Shown one piece after another: positions 35,701-45,605 of a stretch of 64,000 nt of DNA. Numbering within the stretch: the stretch's first letter is position 1; each line of letters starts with the position of its first letter. The DNA comes from Lasiodiplodia sp. COLG20. Its lineage: Eukaryota > Ascomycota > Dothideomycetes > Botryosphaeriales > Botryosphaeriaceae. The DNA is taken from NCBI GenBank assembly GCA_009801085.1, contig VNWV01000003.1:1674001-1738000 (forward strand), read 5' to 3'. Under the pieces are notes generated by a model. It saw nothing but the letters and a program-made list of their open reading frames with translations, did not search any database and was not told the origin of the DNA. Position numbers and translations under genes: made by a program.

Positions 35701-36395
35701 TATGTTTCCAACCGTCTTTTCAAAACACGAAGTTCCTTAGCAGCCAGGGTGTCTAATCCATGAGAAAGAAGCTTCCCGACCAGCGACAGCATGCCAGTTT
35801 CTAGCTGCAATGCCGGCATGTCTTTCCCGGAAGTCTTCCATGCCTCCGAAGTCCTCAAGTATGCAAAGGCCAGGCGCGCGCATTCGGCAACGGCAACGAC
35901 ACTGGCAGAAGCTCCCCCACACTTTCCTGATGAGTGCGAAGATGATTTGGCAGATTCGTTTGATATTGGTCTTTGCGCAGGCGGCCGTTTCGCATCCGAG
36001 GTATTGGAGGTGGTGCGCGAACGCTGAGTTTGTGCCGTGGTTGAAGCAGCGCGAGAGTGGGATTTCGGCTGGGGCTTTGACGCATCGCTGAGGGCCTTTA
36101 GAGAGGAATTGACGACTTCGGTGGCGAGGAGGAATTTCTCGCGCGGAGCGAGGACGGGAGCGGCGTCGGCGTCGGATTTGGTCTTCGTTTTGGACCGTGG
36201 TCTTGCTGTCGTCTTTGGCTCCTGAGTCCGACCCGGGCGCGGCTTAAGAGCTTGGGCAGCGGTAGGTTTGCCGGCAGCACCCAGCAGCTCCTGGAGAGCT
36301 TGTACGGCGGCGTCGGAGCATGTCTGGTGGTGGGCTAGGGCCTGTTTAAGGGCGTGCAGGTCGGGGCGCACGGGCTTTGCGTTTGTTGCCGTCAT
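29762..36395 (-). CDS. ESP1: Separase (cohesin-cleaving C50 peptidase)
   Basis: Join 36395-33241 and 33185-29762 (55-nt intron, GTACGA donor, TTTGCAG acceptor), 2192 aa, normal for a fungal separase. It cleaves the Scc1 kleisin to start anaphase. The long N-terminal part is helical and repeat-like. The C-terminal protease domain shows ILILDKNLHAFPWESLPSL, the catalytic His at about 1983 in LLYFGHGSGAQYVRG, and the catalytic Cys at about 2040 in LLFGCSSAHV, followed by GMLWDVTDKDCDRF. A Gln/Ser-rich insert separates His and Cys, and a basic Ser/Lys/Arg linker of about 70 residues precedes the final CYLRYLNGAAAVVYGIPVF. The splice phase was decided by LGNLEKCGETLSAARDLAES at the joint. An alternative GTATGG donor fails on phase. 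Confidence 0.95.
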
Positions 36396-36602
36396 TTGGG
36401 CGAGGTGTGCGAGGGTGGGCAGTGAAGCAGAAAATACACATGGGAAGGTTGTGGGGGTGACGCAGTGGTGTTGGTGGGCTGGGCGGCGCCAAGACGGGCG
36501 GGAGCTGGCCGGGTTGGCCGAGCAACGGCGAAGCCCATGCGCGTCGCGTCGCGCGTCTTCAAGTTTTCATCATGTCGCAATTGCTGCTTCAATTGAGCTG
36601 TG

Positions 36603-37391
36603 CTACCGCATCGGCTTGGTCCCCTGGCATAACACAAATGGAAACTCGATCGACGTCCTCCCGCCCGCCTCGGCTGGGTCCACAGCCTTTTCCAGGGAAA
36701 AGACTCTCTTGACTGACACGTCCACAAAGCCCGCATCCTCCAAGCATTTCGCTATCTCATCTGGCCTCACGCCGCGCATCGCCACGGCTTCTCGCTTCCC
36801 CGGAGGGTGGAACAGTGCCGCGTCGGGCCCAGTATCCTCGAAATCGACCATGACCACCCGCCCGTTGGGCGCCAGGCAGAAATATGCGATCTGCATCCAC
36901 TGGTCTATGTCGGCGAAGTGATGGGTGAGGGTGTTGCTGATGAGCAGATCCCATCGAACAGGATCCTCGGGTGCTTTGCCGTCCACCTTCTGTATCAGCC
37001 GAGCCATGGCATTTGGCGCAGCAGTGAAGTCGGGATCGCTTGCATCGTAAGCTATCGCCTCTACGTGCTCTGTGCCTCGCGCGGCGGCATTCGCGTTGAA
37101 AGCGGCGACCATGGCTTCGGAAATGTCGGTCCCGGTGAGGGTATGGGCATGCGGCGCCAGCATTGCGGACAGGATGCCGCTTCCGCAGCCTGTTTCCATT
37201 ATGTCGGGCTCTGTTGGCTGTTAGCGCACGCCGACTTGGAGACAACTGTCACGCGTACTCTTCACCCCTGGTTGGAGCTGCGGGACATGGTGCATGAGAG
37301 CCTTGTACGCCAGCTCGCAGGTGCGAAGACAGGCTGGGTCAGCCTCCCAGGCCGCAGCCTCTTCGTCCAAGTGTCTCATGTTGGTGGCCAT
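36603..37391 (-). CDS. Class I SAM-dependent methyltransferase
   Basis: Join 37391-37259 and 37210-36603 (48-nt intron, GTACGC donor, CAACAG acceptor), 246 aa. Seen: the motif I SAM-binding loop METGCGSGILSAML, the acidic motif II region TGTDISEAM, DASDPDF, then WDLLISNTLTHHFADIDQW, where the fold has its post-motif IV strand, and GRVVMVDFEDTGPD as the late strand pair. The N-terminus (MATNMRHLDEEAAAWEADPA) resembles the UbiE/small-molecule methyltransferase type. The substrate is unknown. It lies 207 bp upstream of separase in the same orientation and 430 bp downstream of the FAD monooxygenase stop. A longer N-terminus (in frame to 37568) is possible. Confidence 0.82.
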
Positions 37392-37822
37392 GTCTCCCCC
37401 GGTGAAGAAAGTGGCTTTCGCGGTGAACAGTCCTGCGAACTGACTCTGCCGCGGGTGGCACGGGCTTCCCACTGTTGATTCGCGAGCAGGAGTGTTGATA
37501 CGAAGGCTAGGGGGGAAGAAGGCGGGCGCTTGCGTGGGCGCTGCACTAGCCGTGCCGTAGGATTCCAAATCGACCCCGCTTCAATAATCCGTACGAAGGA
37601 CGACCACCACTGGAACGGCCCGAAATGGAACAGTGCTGCCGACGTGCTGTGCCGTGGGTGGTGATTCACTGTGCCGCGGACCCCGGCCTCTGTCGTCCGC
37701 GCCCCCAAATTTTTGCTCCAAGACACTTTGATGAGGGACGGCCCGTTTGAGCTTACCAAGAATCAGGACCCGTTTTCGGGAAGAATTGGCGAGGGAATTA
37801 GGGCTCCTGTGCAACCGGCTAG
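37392..37822. other. Intergenic region, methyltransferase / monooxygenase
   Basis: 431 bp upstream of the methyltransferase. An in-frame open extension of its first exon covers part of it. No separate gene is seen. Confidence 0.4.
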
Positions 37823-39103
37823 CTACGTACATGACACCATCAGAGCCGTCGCCTCCTGCAACTCCCTCTCTAAATCCTCGTACCACACCGCCCTGAATCT
37901 CTGGTTCGACACGTCTTCAATTCTTGCACAATCGCCCCCGACGCCCTCTTCCATACAAGCAAGCGCGTGCCCACTCAATCTGCTCCATTGCACAATCTGC
38001 TGCGTCCGTGGCCTGCGGACGGCATCGTATGCCTGAAACATGTTGGCCAAGTCCTCCGCCTTCTCCGCTTTTCCTATGAGACGGCTCAGGACATAAGCAT
38101 CTTCCATGGCCTGCCCCGCTCCAGCTCCGAGATGCGGCGTGGTTGCATGGGCTGCGTCTCCCAAGAGACACACCCGGCCGCGGCAGTACTGGTGCTTATG
38201 CGGATAGTCGAAGAGTGCCCACTTTTCTTTGGTGCTGTATGCAGCAAGCAGGCTGACGAGAGGTGGATACCATCCTCGGAGCTCGCTTCTCATTTCTTCC
38301 TCGGTCGACGGCAGGAGCCATGCTTCATGGTCCCACGTGCTGCCGGGCTTGCTTCGAGAGGCGACCACATTGACAAGCCGGCCGTGGTCGACGGGGTAAG
38401 TGATGATATATCCACCCTGCCCTACGTACATTTGGCCGTTGAAAGTCAGCTCGCGACCCAGGGCCTTCTCAAACACCTCGCATGGCACCATGGCTCGGTA
38501 GGCATAGTCGCCAGTGTAGACGGGCTGGGCTCCTGGTCCGTGGACATAGCGCCTCGCCTTGCTCTTGATGCCGTCGCATCCAATGACGGCGCTGGCCGAC
38601 GCAGACGTGCCGTCGGAGAAATGCAGCCGCACGCCAGCACCGTCCTCGTCGATTTTCGTCAGGGACTTGCCGAAAGAGGCGGTGCCCTCAGGGACCAGCT
38701 TGACGATCTCGTCTAAGAACTTGGCGCGGTGCACACAGCATCTCGCGGGAAAGCCGGAACAAAGGTCATCACTGTTCAAATCAAAACACCATTCGCCTGC
38801 GCCTTTGTGGTCTCCGGTCGACATGCCGTAGCGGACGGAGAGGAAGGTCTTCTGGAGCCCAGGGGTGGCGTTGGAGGTTGCATGTTTGGCATAGGCTTCG
38901 AGTAAGGCGGGCGAAAGCAGACCAAGCGAGCGTACGGAGTTTATGCCGAAGGTAACGCCAGCACCAATCTCGCCAAAGCCCTTTGCAGCTTCGTAGATGT
39001 GGACAGGGACACGCTGGGCGAGGAGGCCAATGGCCAGAACGACACCGCCCAGGCCGCCGCCAACGATGGCGACAGTGAAGGGCTTGGGGGCAGCCATGGT
39101 CAA
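37823..39103 (-). CDS. FAD-dependent monooxygenase, salicylate-hydroxylase-like
   Basis: Single exon, 426 aa, the usual length. It is a flavoprotein aromatic hydroxylase or related enzyme that uses NAD(P)H and O2. Seen: the Rossmann FAD motif VAIVGGGLGGVVLAIGL (residues 11-27) followed by an acidic strand end (IYEA), the second FAD/NAD(P)H motif VIGCDGIKSKARR (DG motif), and the third FAD motif CLLGDAAHATTPHLGAGAGQ with AMEDAYVLSRL. GAGVTFGINSVRSLGLL matches the N-terminal region of salicylate hydroxylase-like members. Two near-adjacent ATGs (39103 and 39097) are both usable. Among its neighbours, the methyltransferase could act on the same type of phenolic substrate (inference). Confidence 0.92.
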   Translation of the reverse strand: MTMAAPKPFTVAIVGGGLGGVVLAIGLLAQRVPVHIYEAAKGFGEIGAGVTFGINSVRSLGLLSPALLEAYAKHATSNATPGLQKTFLSVRYGMSTGDHKGAGEWCFDLNSDDLCSGFPARCCVHRAKFLDEIVKLVPEGTASFGKSLTKIDEDGAGVRLHFSDGTSASASAVIGCDGIKSKARRYVHGPGAQPVYTGDYAYRAMVPCEVFEKALGRELTFNGQMYVGQGGYIITYPVDHGRLVNVVASRSKPGSTWDHEAWLLPSTEEEMRSELRGWYPPLVSLLAAYSTKEKWALFDYPHKHQYCRGRVCLLGDAAHATTPHLGAGAGQAMEDAYVLSRLIGKAEKAEDLANMFQAYDAVRRPRTQQIVQWSRLSGHALACMEEGVGGDCARIEDVSNQRFRAVWYEDLERELQEATALMVSCT

Positions 39104-39660
39104 ATGAAAAGCACCAGCTGGGGTCGCACATTGCAGGTTAAATGTGCGCTCTGTGCTTCCGGCTTACTCCGCTCTTTACGCGGGCTTATCTGGGCCGGAG
39201 TTAGCCTATCAGCTGGGAGGTGCCCGTTTGGATGGAGGCCAGCGCCCCGCATCTCCAAGTCACGTGCTAGTGGGTCGTTTGCTGGCCAGCCGGATGGATG
39301 CATCCCTGCCTCCGCAGCATCTTGCGTGACGGTATGAGATTACTCGCATCTTGCAACGCAGCACCGCAACCTGTCCATCGTGCATAAATGCCCGGCCCCA
39401 GCCGGGCGGCACTGCTGCCTCCGAAACCAGCCCTTGCGAGGCCGCACTAGATATACGACCCACGGCCGCCGTCAACCACTGTGCCTGACGCTGAAACCCA
39501 CGTCGTGTAACCCGGCGGCAACCAGCGCCTGTGGCACAGCTCCTGCATGTTTCCCCGTCGATCACTACCCCAGCTTTTTGGGGCTCAATGCCTCAACAGC
39601 CGCCCGCCGTTTACTTAAACCGCTCCGTGCAGCTGCTCGCAGACTCATTCATGTTCCAGC
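39104..39660. promoter_or_regulatory. Divergent promoter region, monooxygenase / zinc protein
   Basis: 557 bp between divergent starts. No TATA box is certain. No ORF with domain support. Confidence 0.35.
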
Positions 39661-41475
39661 ATGGCCTCGTTCGTGACCGCTGCCGACATCTGCTGGGGCA
39701 CCAGCAAGAAGACCAACCGCCGATGCGCCAACAAGGCCAAGGTTGCCCAGCCTGGCTATCTGCCTACATGTCACCAGCACCGTGACCAGCTGCTCCGCCC
39801 GGGCACCTGCCAGTACGTCGTCGATGTCAGAACCGGAGCGCGCTGCAAACGCCGTTTCATCTACGACCCGCCGCCTCCGTACTTCGAGCTGTGCCCCGAG
39901 CATGTGAATACGCCGCAGGGCCCATGCTACTTCCTCAAGCTTCCCGTCGAGCTACGCATGGAGATATACAAGTATTTCCTACAGCCCGGCGCCGTCGTCA
40001 GCAACCGCCCCAATGCGATCCCGCCCGAGAAGCTTCGCGACTACCTTCCGCTGCTCTTCGTCAACAAACAGATCGCTTCCGAGGCCCGGGACCATCTGTA
40101 TGCCTGCACAACCTTCCATATTGAGGTGGGTCAACTGGGAGCCACCATCCGTAATCGATACCTGTATCGTCCCCGTGGCGCTGAAGAAAGTTCCCACAAC
40201 GACCCGGACCGGGACATCACTAAAGCACTGGACATCCGGCAGCAGCTCGACTTCTCCCGGGTCAAGAACTTCAATCTCGAAGTCATTGTCGTCAACTCCA
40301 GCGGCTTGGACGGCTGGTCTGAAGAGGTGGAGATGTACGACTTGCGTGACAGCATCTCCGCAATCCTTCCTTACCTCGCACGTGCGCAGAACTTGCACAA
40401 GCTCACCGTCCGCGTTGTGTGCGCGCGCTTCGACCGCTGGTCGCCGGCCAAGGCACTTGCCAACTTCAAGCTCATCACCCAGCCCCTAATGTCTCTCCGC
40501 AACATCACTAGGCCCGTCCTTGAGCCGCCTTATAAAGGCGAGCCCTTGTACACCTGCTGGGGCACCAGCCCTGCCAAATTCGCCAGCAGGAGCAACAGCA
40601 ACAGCAGCACCACTTCGTACTCAGCCCCTTGCGACCTTTCACCAGTCGCCATGGCCGCCCCGCTCCCACCCCCGTGGACCTGCGATCTCACCAGCATCCT
40701 CATCCCCGCCCAACAACACCCCATCCACGCCGACTTCCTCGCCTACAAGAGCGCCTTCGAGGCCCTCACCACGAGCTCCGAGCCCATCCCGCCCAAGCCG
40801 CCCGTCGCGCGCATGTTCTCGGCCTTCAAGCGCGTCTACCTCGAGTGCGCCTCGCTGCTCCTCCTCTCCAACACCAACCACCCGGCCGAAACGCTGCCGT
40901 CGGGCGCGGCAAACTACCTGCACCGCGCCCGCGTGGCGCGCGAGAACGCCGACCTCGACGCCTTCGTCGCCGCGCGCAACGGGTTCGTCAGGCGGTGGAA
41001 CGCACACGTCGAGCAGCGGTACCGCGAGCTGGCCAGGGTCAACGGGCTGGTCATGGACATGTTCGACGCCGATGCCGTCGAGGTGGGTGCGTGGGATCCG
41101 CGGTTTGCGTTTTTGGGAGGAGGAGCAGGGGGCATGTCTTGCCAACCGCCGTTGCCACTGCCGCCGCCACAACAACGCCAGCGTCAGTTGGTGAGTCCGC
41201 CAGCCGAGAACGTGACGGTGGGTCTTTGCAGCCCGTCGCTGGACATGGCCGGCTGTGGAGATTCAGGAGGCCGGGTGGCTGCTGAACCACACGGGGGGCC
41301 GTGGGTGGGGGGCTGGGATTGGAGTGGTTATCCCGCCGGCGGTGGTGGCGGCGGCGGTGGTGCCGATGGCGATAGGACTGCCCTGGACTGCGATACCGAC
41401 ATGGCGTTGGCACTGAAAGAGGAAGAAGGGACAGGGTATGACGAAGGCTCCATGTTCGCTTGCGGTTCCCGTTGA
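39661..41475 (+). CDS. F-box-like protein with tandem N-terminal C-C-CxxH zinc-binding modules
   Basis: Single exon, 604 aa. Two similar units open the protein: Cys11, Cys22, Cys37, His40 (C-x10-C-x14-C-x2-H) and Cys50, Cys62, Cys78, His81 (C-x11-C-x15-C-x2-H), likely metal sites. Then KLPVELRMEIYKYFL at 93-107 looks like an F-box-type helix, as in many fungal proteins. The region up to about 310 is a predicted globular fungal domain (FVNKQIASEARDHLY, VKNFNLEVIVVNSSGLDG). The rest includes a Ser/Asn run and a Gly-rich, Pro/Gln-rich tail that is probably disordered. A role as an adaptor for ubiquitin ligase is possible but not shown. I do not recognise a named family. Confidence 0.75.
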   Translation: MASFVTAADICWGTSKKTNRRCANKAKVAQPGYLPTCHQHRDQLLRPGTCQYVVDVRTGARCKRRFIYDPPPPYFELCPEHVNTPQGPCYFLKLPVELRMEIYKYFLQPGAVVSNRPNAIPPEKLRDYLPLLFVNKQIASEARDHLYACTTFHIEVGQLGATIRNRYLYRPRGAEESSHNDPDRDITKALDIRQQLDFSRVKNFNLEVIVVNSSGLDGWSEEVEMYDLRDSISAILPYLARAQNLHKLTVRVVCARFDRWSPAKALANFKLITQPLMSLRNITRPVLEPPYKGEPLYTCWGTSPAKFASRSNSNSSTTSYSAPCDLSPVAMAAPLPPPWTCDLTSILIPAQQHPIHADFLAYKSAFEALTTSSEPIPPKPPVARMFSAFKRVYLECASLLLLSNTNHPAETLPSGAANYLHRARVARENADLDAFVAARNGFVRRWNAHVEQRYRELARVNGLVMDMFDADAVEVGAWDPRFAFLGGGAGGMSCQPPLPLPPPQQRQRQLVSPPAENVTVGLCSPSLDMAGCGDSGGRVAAEPHGGPWVGGWDWSGYPAGGGGGGGGADGDRTALDCDTDMALALKEEEGTGYDEGSMFACGSR

Positions 41476-42603
41476 TGACGACAGCGGAAAATCCCGGTGG
41501 TGGTGCGTCTTCTGGTTTGTGGCTTTCCCTCCCCCCTCTCGCGTGTTGAGGGGTTTTGAATTCCCCCTCCTCGGTTGGTCGTGGTGTGATGGAACTGCAG
41601 GCTTTTCCGGTTTCCACACAGAGCGAAAACTGCGCGACTGAGCGATGGGGGGGAGGGATGCATAAGCGAGGACGAGGATTGTCATCCGGATCGCGCAGGG
41701 ATATTTATTGGCTGGATGCCTCCTTGTCTCTGATCTGGTGGCAGGTCAGAACCCAGACGTTCATGCAGCCGCTATTCCTGGAAAATTTGCCTCTCGGGTA
41801 TTTTCAATGCCATTTGCGCCATGGTCTTGCGGACAGACTTGGTTCTTCTCGCTTTCACTTTCCCCAGTCAGTTCATCTTATACCCCCTTCCATGCTTAAT
41901 CATTTTCCGTCGATATATCATACGTTTGTCACGATTTGTAACACCTTTACAATCCTTTCGTCCAAATATTCACATGTAATTGGCAACCATTTCGTTTCTC
42001 TTGTTTGCTGTTCAAAAACTATGCTAGAAACTTGTCGACTACGACCAGAGCTAGTCTACTATACACTTCTGTTCCTGTTTTAAGAAACAAACGGTTCTCC
42101 TTGTTTGGTCCGGCTATCCTTCAATGTTCCCTGTCGCCAATGGTTTAGCTGCCCTCATTATCTGTTTGAAATAAAACCTAGATAACTAGGGCTTTCCTCT
42201 TCTTCTCTAGCTCTCAAGTTTCATCCTCTGGAGCGACTGGATATCATAATCTTCATTATCAACGGCCAAAAAAAGCAACAGAAGCGATAAATATCATATC
42301 AATGAAGATATGACAGCGGTTTAAACAAAAAGGCTAAGGCATGGTCATGCTGGATTCGAATTCGAATGCCCTGCTATTCTTCACGTAATCTTTCGGCTGA
42401 GACATCCCTCTACGAATTAATAGCGCAATTTCATGCGAAATATTTTGTAATAATCACACAACGCGTACACTCTCTCATGTGTTATTCAATCGGAATCTTT
42501 GTTTTAGCATTTCAGAATCGACTTGGTTGCATTTCTCCTACAACACCGGCTAGTCTAATTTTTACTACAGTTACTTCCTCCCTGATAGGTAAATGACTCT
42601 TGA
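41476..42603. other. A/T-rich convergent intergenic region
   Basis: 1.1 kb between two convergent genes, becoming A/T-rich after 41700. It contains repeat fragment F at its right side. No gene is seen. Confidence 0.5.
42366..42410 (+). repeat. MITE-like element, fragment F (right end only)
   Basis: Matches the family's right arm: GCCCTGCTATTCTTC followed by CGGCTGAGACATCCCTCT, next to TA. The TIR part GGCTAGC is degraded. The left side of the element cannot be recognised. Confidence 0.6.
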
Positions 42604-43638
42604 TTACTCTGGCTTCTTGTAGCCATCGACGTCGGTGCTGTTGCTCAGCTTCTCGTACTTCTTCACGCTCTCCCGATACGCGTCCAGCTTCTCGTTAATG
42701 CCGGCGTAGGCGTCGGTGCCGACGACGCAGCGCAAGGGCGGATCAGGCATGGCGGCAAGGTCATAGAAGGCCTGGGCGCCCTTCTTCGGGTCGCCGGCCT
42801 GGGTGCCGTGACGCTTGCCCATGATGTCCTTGGCATTGAGGTGGTCGTAAGCCGGGTGAGGCTCGCCTGTTCATTGGCACCGTCAGTTCCGCTCGGTTCC
42901 GGAATGCGTGAAAAGTAATCGAATACGTACCAAAGTCCATGCTCCTGCCGGCCCAGTCGGTCCTGAATCCACCAGGCTCGATGCACGTGAATTTGATGCC
43001 CCATTCGGGCTTGACCTCCTTGGACACGGCTTCGGTGAAGCCCTCAACGGCCCACTTGGAGGCGCAGTACGTCGAAAATAGGGGCTACAAGACCCGGAAA
43101 TCAGCTTTGGTGAAAAAAGAGAGAGAGAGAAAAAAGGTCAAGAAACTCACCACACCCCTCTGCCCACCGATGCTGGTGACCTGCTGGATGAGGCCGCCTT
43201 GGGGCTTCTGCTCGTCGCGCATGATCTCCATGGCGCGCCTGGTCACGTCGATCAGGCCGAAGAAGTTGACCTCCATCTGGGTGCGGATCTGCTGCTCGGA
43301 CAGGCTCTCGAAGGCGCCCGACAGGCCGTAGCCGGCATTGTTGCACACGACGTCGACGCGGCCGAACTTGTCGAGGGCGGCGCGGAAGGCGGCGTTGATC
43401 GAGTCCTTCTTGGTCACGTCGAGGTCGACGAGGAGCAGGCTTGATGAGTCGGTGCCGGGGAAGGAGAGTTTGGACGAGTTGCGCGCGGTTGCGACGACCT
43501 TGTGGCCGTTGGCCAGGCAGATCTTGACGTACTCGTTGCCGAAGCCGGTGGAGGTGCCTGTGCGGGGGGTATTAGTCTCTTCTACATTTCATGGGGTTTC
43601 AATGGCTTGCCGGTGATGAAAAAGACGAGAGGTGCCAT
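42604..43638 (-). CDS. Short-chain dehydrogenase/reductase (classical SDR)
   Basis: Join 43638-43611, 43557-43151, 43084-42931, 42866-42604; 283 aa. Seen: the cofactor motif TGTSTGFG split by intron 1, NNAGYGLSG, the Ser of VTSIGG, catalytic Tyr151 and Lys155 in YCASK, and the PGGFRTDW segment following the active site. The TGxxxGxG loop plus VVATARN suggests NADP use (Arg after strand 2). It catalyses an alcohol/ketone redox step on an unknown substrate. The first intron has a GC donor (CCG|GCAAGC) and an AG acceptor; GT-AG alternatives do not keep the frame. Its neighbours are a reductase and a transporter in the same orientation. Confidence 0.9.
43610..43611 (-). other. Non-canonical GC donor splice site
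   Basis: Boundary of exon 1 in the SDR gene. The intron (43610-43558) begins GCAAGC and ends CGCACAG. This is the rare GC-AG class, read here from frame and from the conserved cofactor loop across the joint. Confidence 0.7.
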
Positions 43639-43698
43639 GGTAGGTTCTGCTAAAGTTCAAAGTGTCAGCTGAACCGAAGCTGCGGCCGCCCAATGGGG

Positions 43699-43708
43699 CT
43701 TATATAAG
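43699..43708 (-). promoter_or_regulatory. Probable TATA box of the SDR gene
   Basis: CTTATATAAG, palindromic, about 65 bp upstream of the SDR ATG. A CCAAT motif (read on the - strand as CCATTGG) lies just beyond it. Confidence 0.5.
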
Positions 43709-43925
43709 TGTTGTTTGGACCGGGAATAACAGTGACCGTCATGGATTTTAGCAGCGGTGTTAGTGCATGACCGGGGGGAAGGCGGGAGGCTTGAGTTAAG
43801 CATGACCGGTAGGCACAGCTATTTCCTATCTCCGTCTAGCTCCGTTCTTACGTCACCTTCGCCCCACTCCCTGCCCGCATGCATATTGGTAAGCAACAGC
43901 ATTAGCTCGAGTTTAAAGGTTGATA

Positions 43926-43985
43926 TTGCTGCAGAAAGTAAAGCTAGCGTAAATTTATTTTTCGCTCATGTCATGGGTAGTTGAA
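43926..43985 (+). repeat. MITE-like element, fragment G (left part only)
   Basis: Matches the left end: TATTGCTGCAG, AAGCTAGCGTAAATTTATTT, TTCGCTCATGTCATGGGTAG, TTGAA. It is then cut where the palindrome should begin. It lies in the gap between the SDR and reductase genes. Confidence 0.7.
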
Positions 43986-44049
43986 CAATATTGTGAAAAG
44001 TCATTCTGCATACTGGTTTGCTCATTATCCCCATTTCATAACAAATAGC

Positions 44050-45153
44050 TCACATCTTGTAGACCAGCTTCTTGCCGCTGACCTTGCCCTGCTTGAGCTC
44101 CTCCAGACCCTCGAGCACGCCCTCCAGGCCGCCGGTCCTGACGTCCGGGGTGTGCACCTTGAACTTGCCCTGGGCCAGCAGCTGCTCGGACAGGCTCCAG
44201 AACATGCAGCCGAAGTCGTAGTCCTCGCGGCTGGCGGGCAGGGAGGCGGGCATGAAGGGCTTGTTGACCTCCTCGCCGAAGATGGTGTAGCCGAGCGTGT
44301 ACTTGGCCTCGACGTCCTTGCGCGGCATCTCGAGGTACAGCAGAGCGCTGTAAACGGGCTTCTTAGCCGAGCTATCGGCCGAGAGGGCGTCAGCGCAGAT
44401 CTGGGCCGAGTTGCCCTCGGCGATGCAGTCGAAGGCGTGGTAGAGCTTGTTGCCCGTGTGCGCCCGGATGTCGGCGCCCACCGTGGGCGAGTTGTAGTCG
44501 AAGACGGCGTCGGCGCCCAGCGACTTGACCAGGTCGAAGTTGCGCGGCGAGCACGTAGCGACGACCTCGAGCCCGGAGCTGTGCAAAACATGTCAGCGTT
44601 GCCTTTGGACGAGGATGGGAGATGCTCACAGCTTGGCGAACTGGATGGCCAAGGTGCCCGTGGCGGTGCTGCCGCCGTAGACGAGCACGGGGAAGCGCTC
44701 ACTGGCGGGCTTGTTGGGGAGCGGCAGCTTGAGCGACTGGTACAGGCCCTGGCCGACGGTCGAAATGCCCACGCCCAGCGTCGCCGCCTCCTCGAAGCTC
44801 ACGCCCTCGGGGATCTTGAGCTCGATGCCCTCCTTCGCGACCAGGTACTCAGCGAACGAGCCGTCCTCCTTGTTGTCAGAGTTGCCGCCATGCGACCACC
44901 CGGCGATGCGGTCGCCCTTCTTGATGCTCGTCACGCCCGGTCCCACCTCCTGCACCACGCCTGCGTAGTCGCAGCCCGACGTGCAGCCTTCGGTGCCAGG
45001 CACGAATGCAATGTGCTTCCAGTCGGTGGGGTTCAGCGCGAGGGCAACGGGCTTGACGAGCACGGTGCCCGGCCGCAGCTGTGGAATGGGCGTGTCAACA
45101 ACCGACGCCTTGCCCTGGCCTTGAATCTTGATGGCCTTCATGCTTCCGGACAT
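44050..45153 (-). CDS. MDR-family reductase, zinc-free, ToxD / trans-enoyl-reductase-like
   Basis: Join 45153-44630 and 44578-44050 (51-nt intron), 350 aa. It is an NADPH-dependent quinone or enoyl reductase type. Seen: the GroES-like N-terminal domain with VKPVALALNPTDWKHI and GCDYAGVVQEVG, lacking the catalytic-zinc ligands of alcohol dehydrogenases, then the Rossmann region VLVYGGSTATGTLAIQFAKL, and YTIFGEEVN late in the protein as in ToxD-like members. The start chosen is MSGSMKAIK; an in-frame second ATG four codons on is nearly as good. A possible 5'-UTR intron lies just upstream. Such enzymes often assist secondary-metabolite synthases, but no synthase is in this window. Confidence 0.9.
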
Positions 45154-45164
45154 GGTCGACAGAT

Positions 45165-45229
45165 CTTGCAAAACAGAAATTGTTGTGAGCGAAGTGGGGG
45201 AGTGTGAACGGTGGTGTTTGAAAGCTTAC
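45165..45229 (-). other. Possible 5'-UTR intron of the MDR reductase gene
   Basis: On the - strand, GTAAGC at 45229 and TTTTGCAAG ending at 45165 would form a 65-nt intron. The sequence between is pyrimidine-rich, with TCTG before the acceptor. No coding consequence. Confidence 0.35.
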
Positions 45230-45605
45230 AGAAATTTTTGATTAGTTGAGAGGAAAGTGGAAGCTCTTGGGGGTGGTTGCCGTGTCAATTGGGCCGAGAA
45301 GAAGCGCTTTAAATAAGAAGGCGTGACTACCGTAGCTTCTCAGTTACTATCGAGGCCCAGCGGGGCCCCCACATGCTGCGAAATGCGAGCGGGGTGATTA
45401 GTTAACGGACGCTAGCGGAAACCACTACGTCATTGGTCGAGCCAAGCCAGGGAGCGCCCCGGCGCCTCCCGCAACACCATGGTTTTCTCTCCACGTCCTC
45501 TTGACTGATTACTTTGTGGCATCCTGACACACCTCGTTAGTCAGCCCGAGGTGTTGGCGCCGATCGACACGACGAGTCAGTCGGCGTTTGTAAGCAGATT
45601 ACTTA

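Noticed and set aside
43981..45207. 408-codon + strand open frame
   Set aside because: Mirror of the MDR reductase gene; no recognisable protein features.
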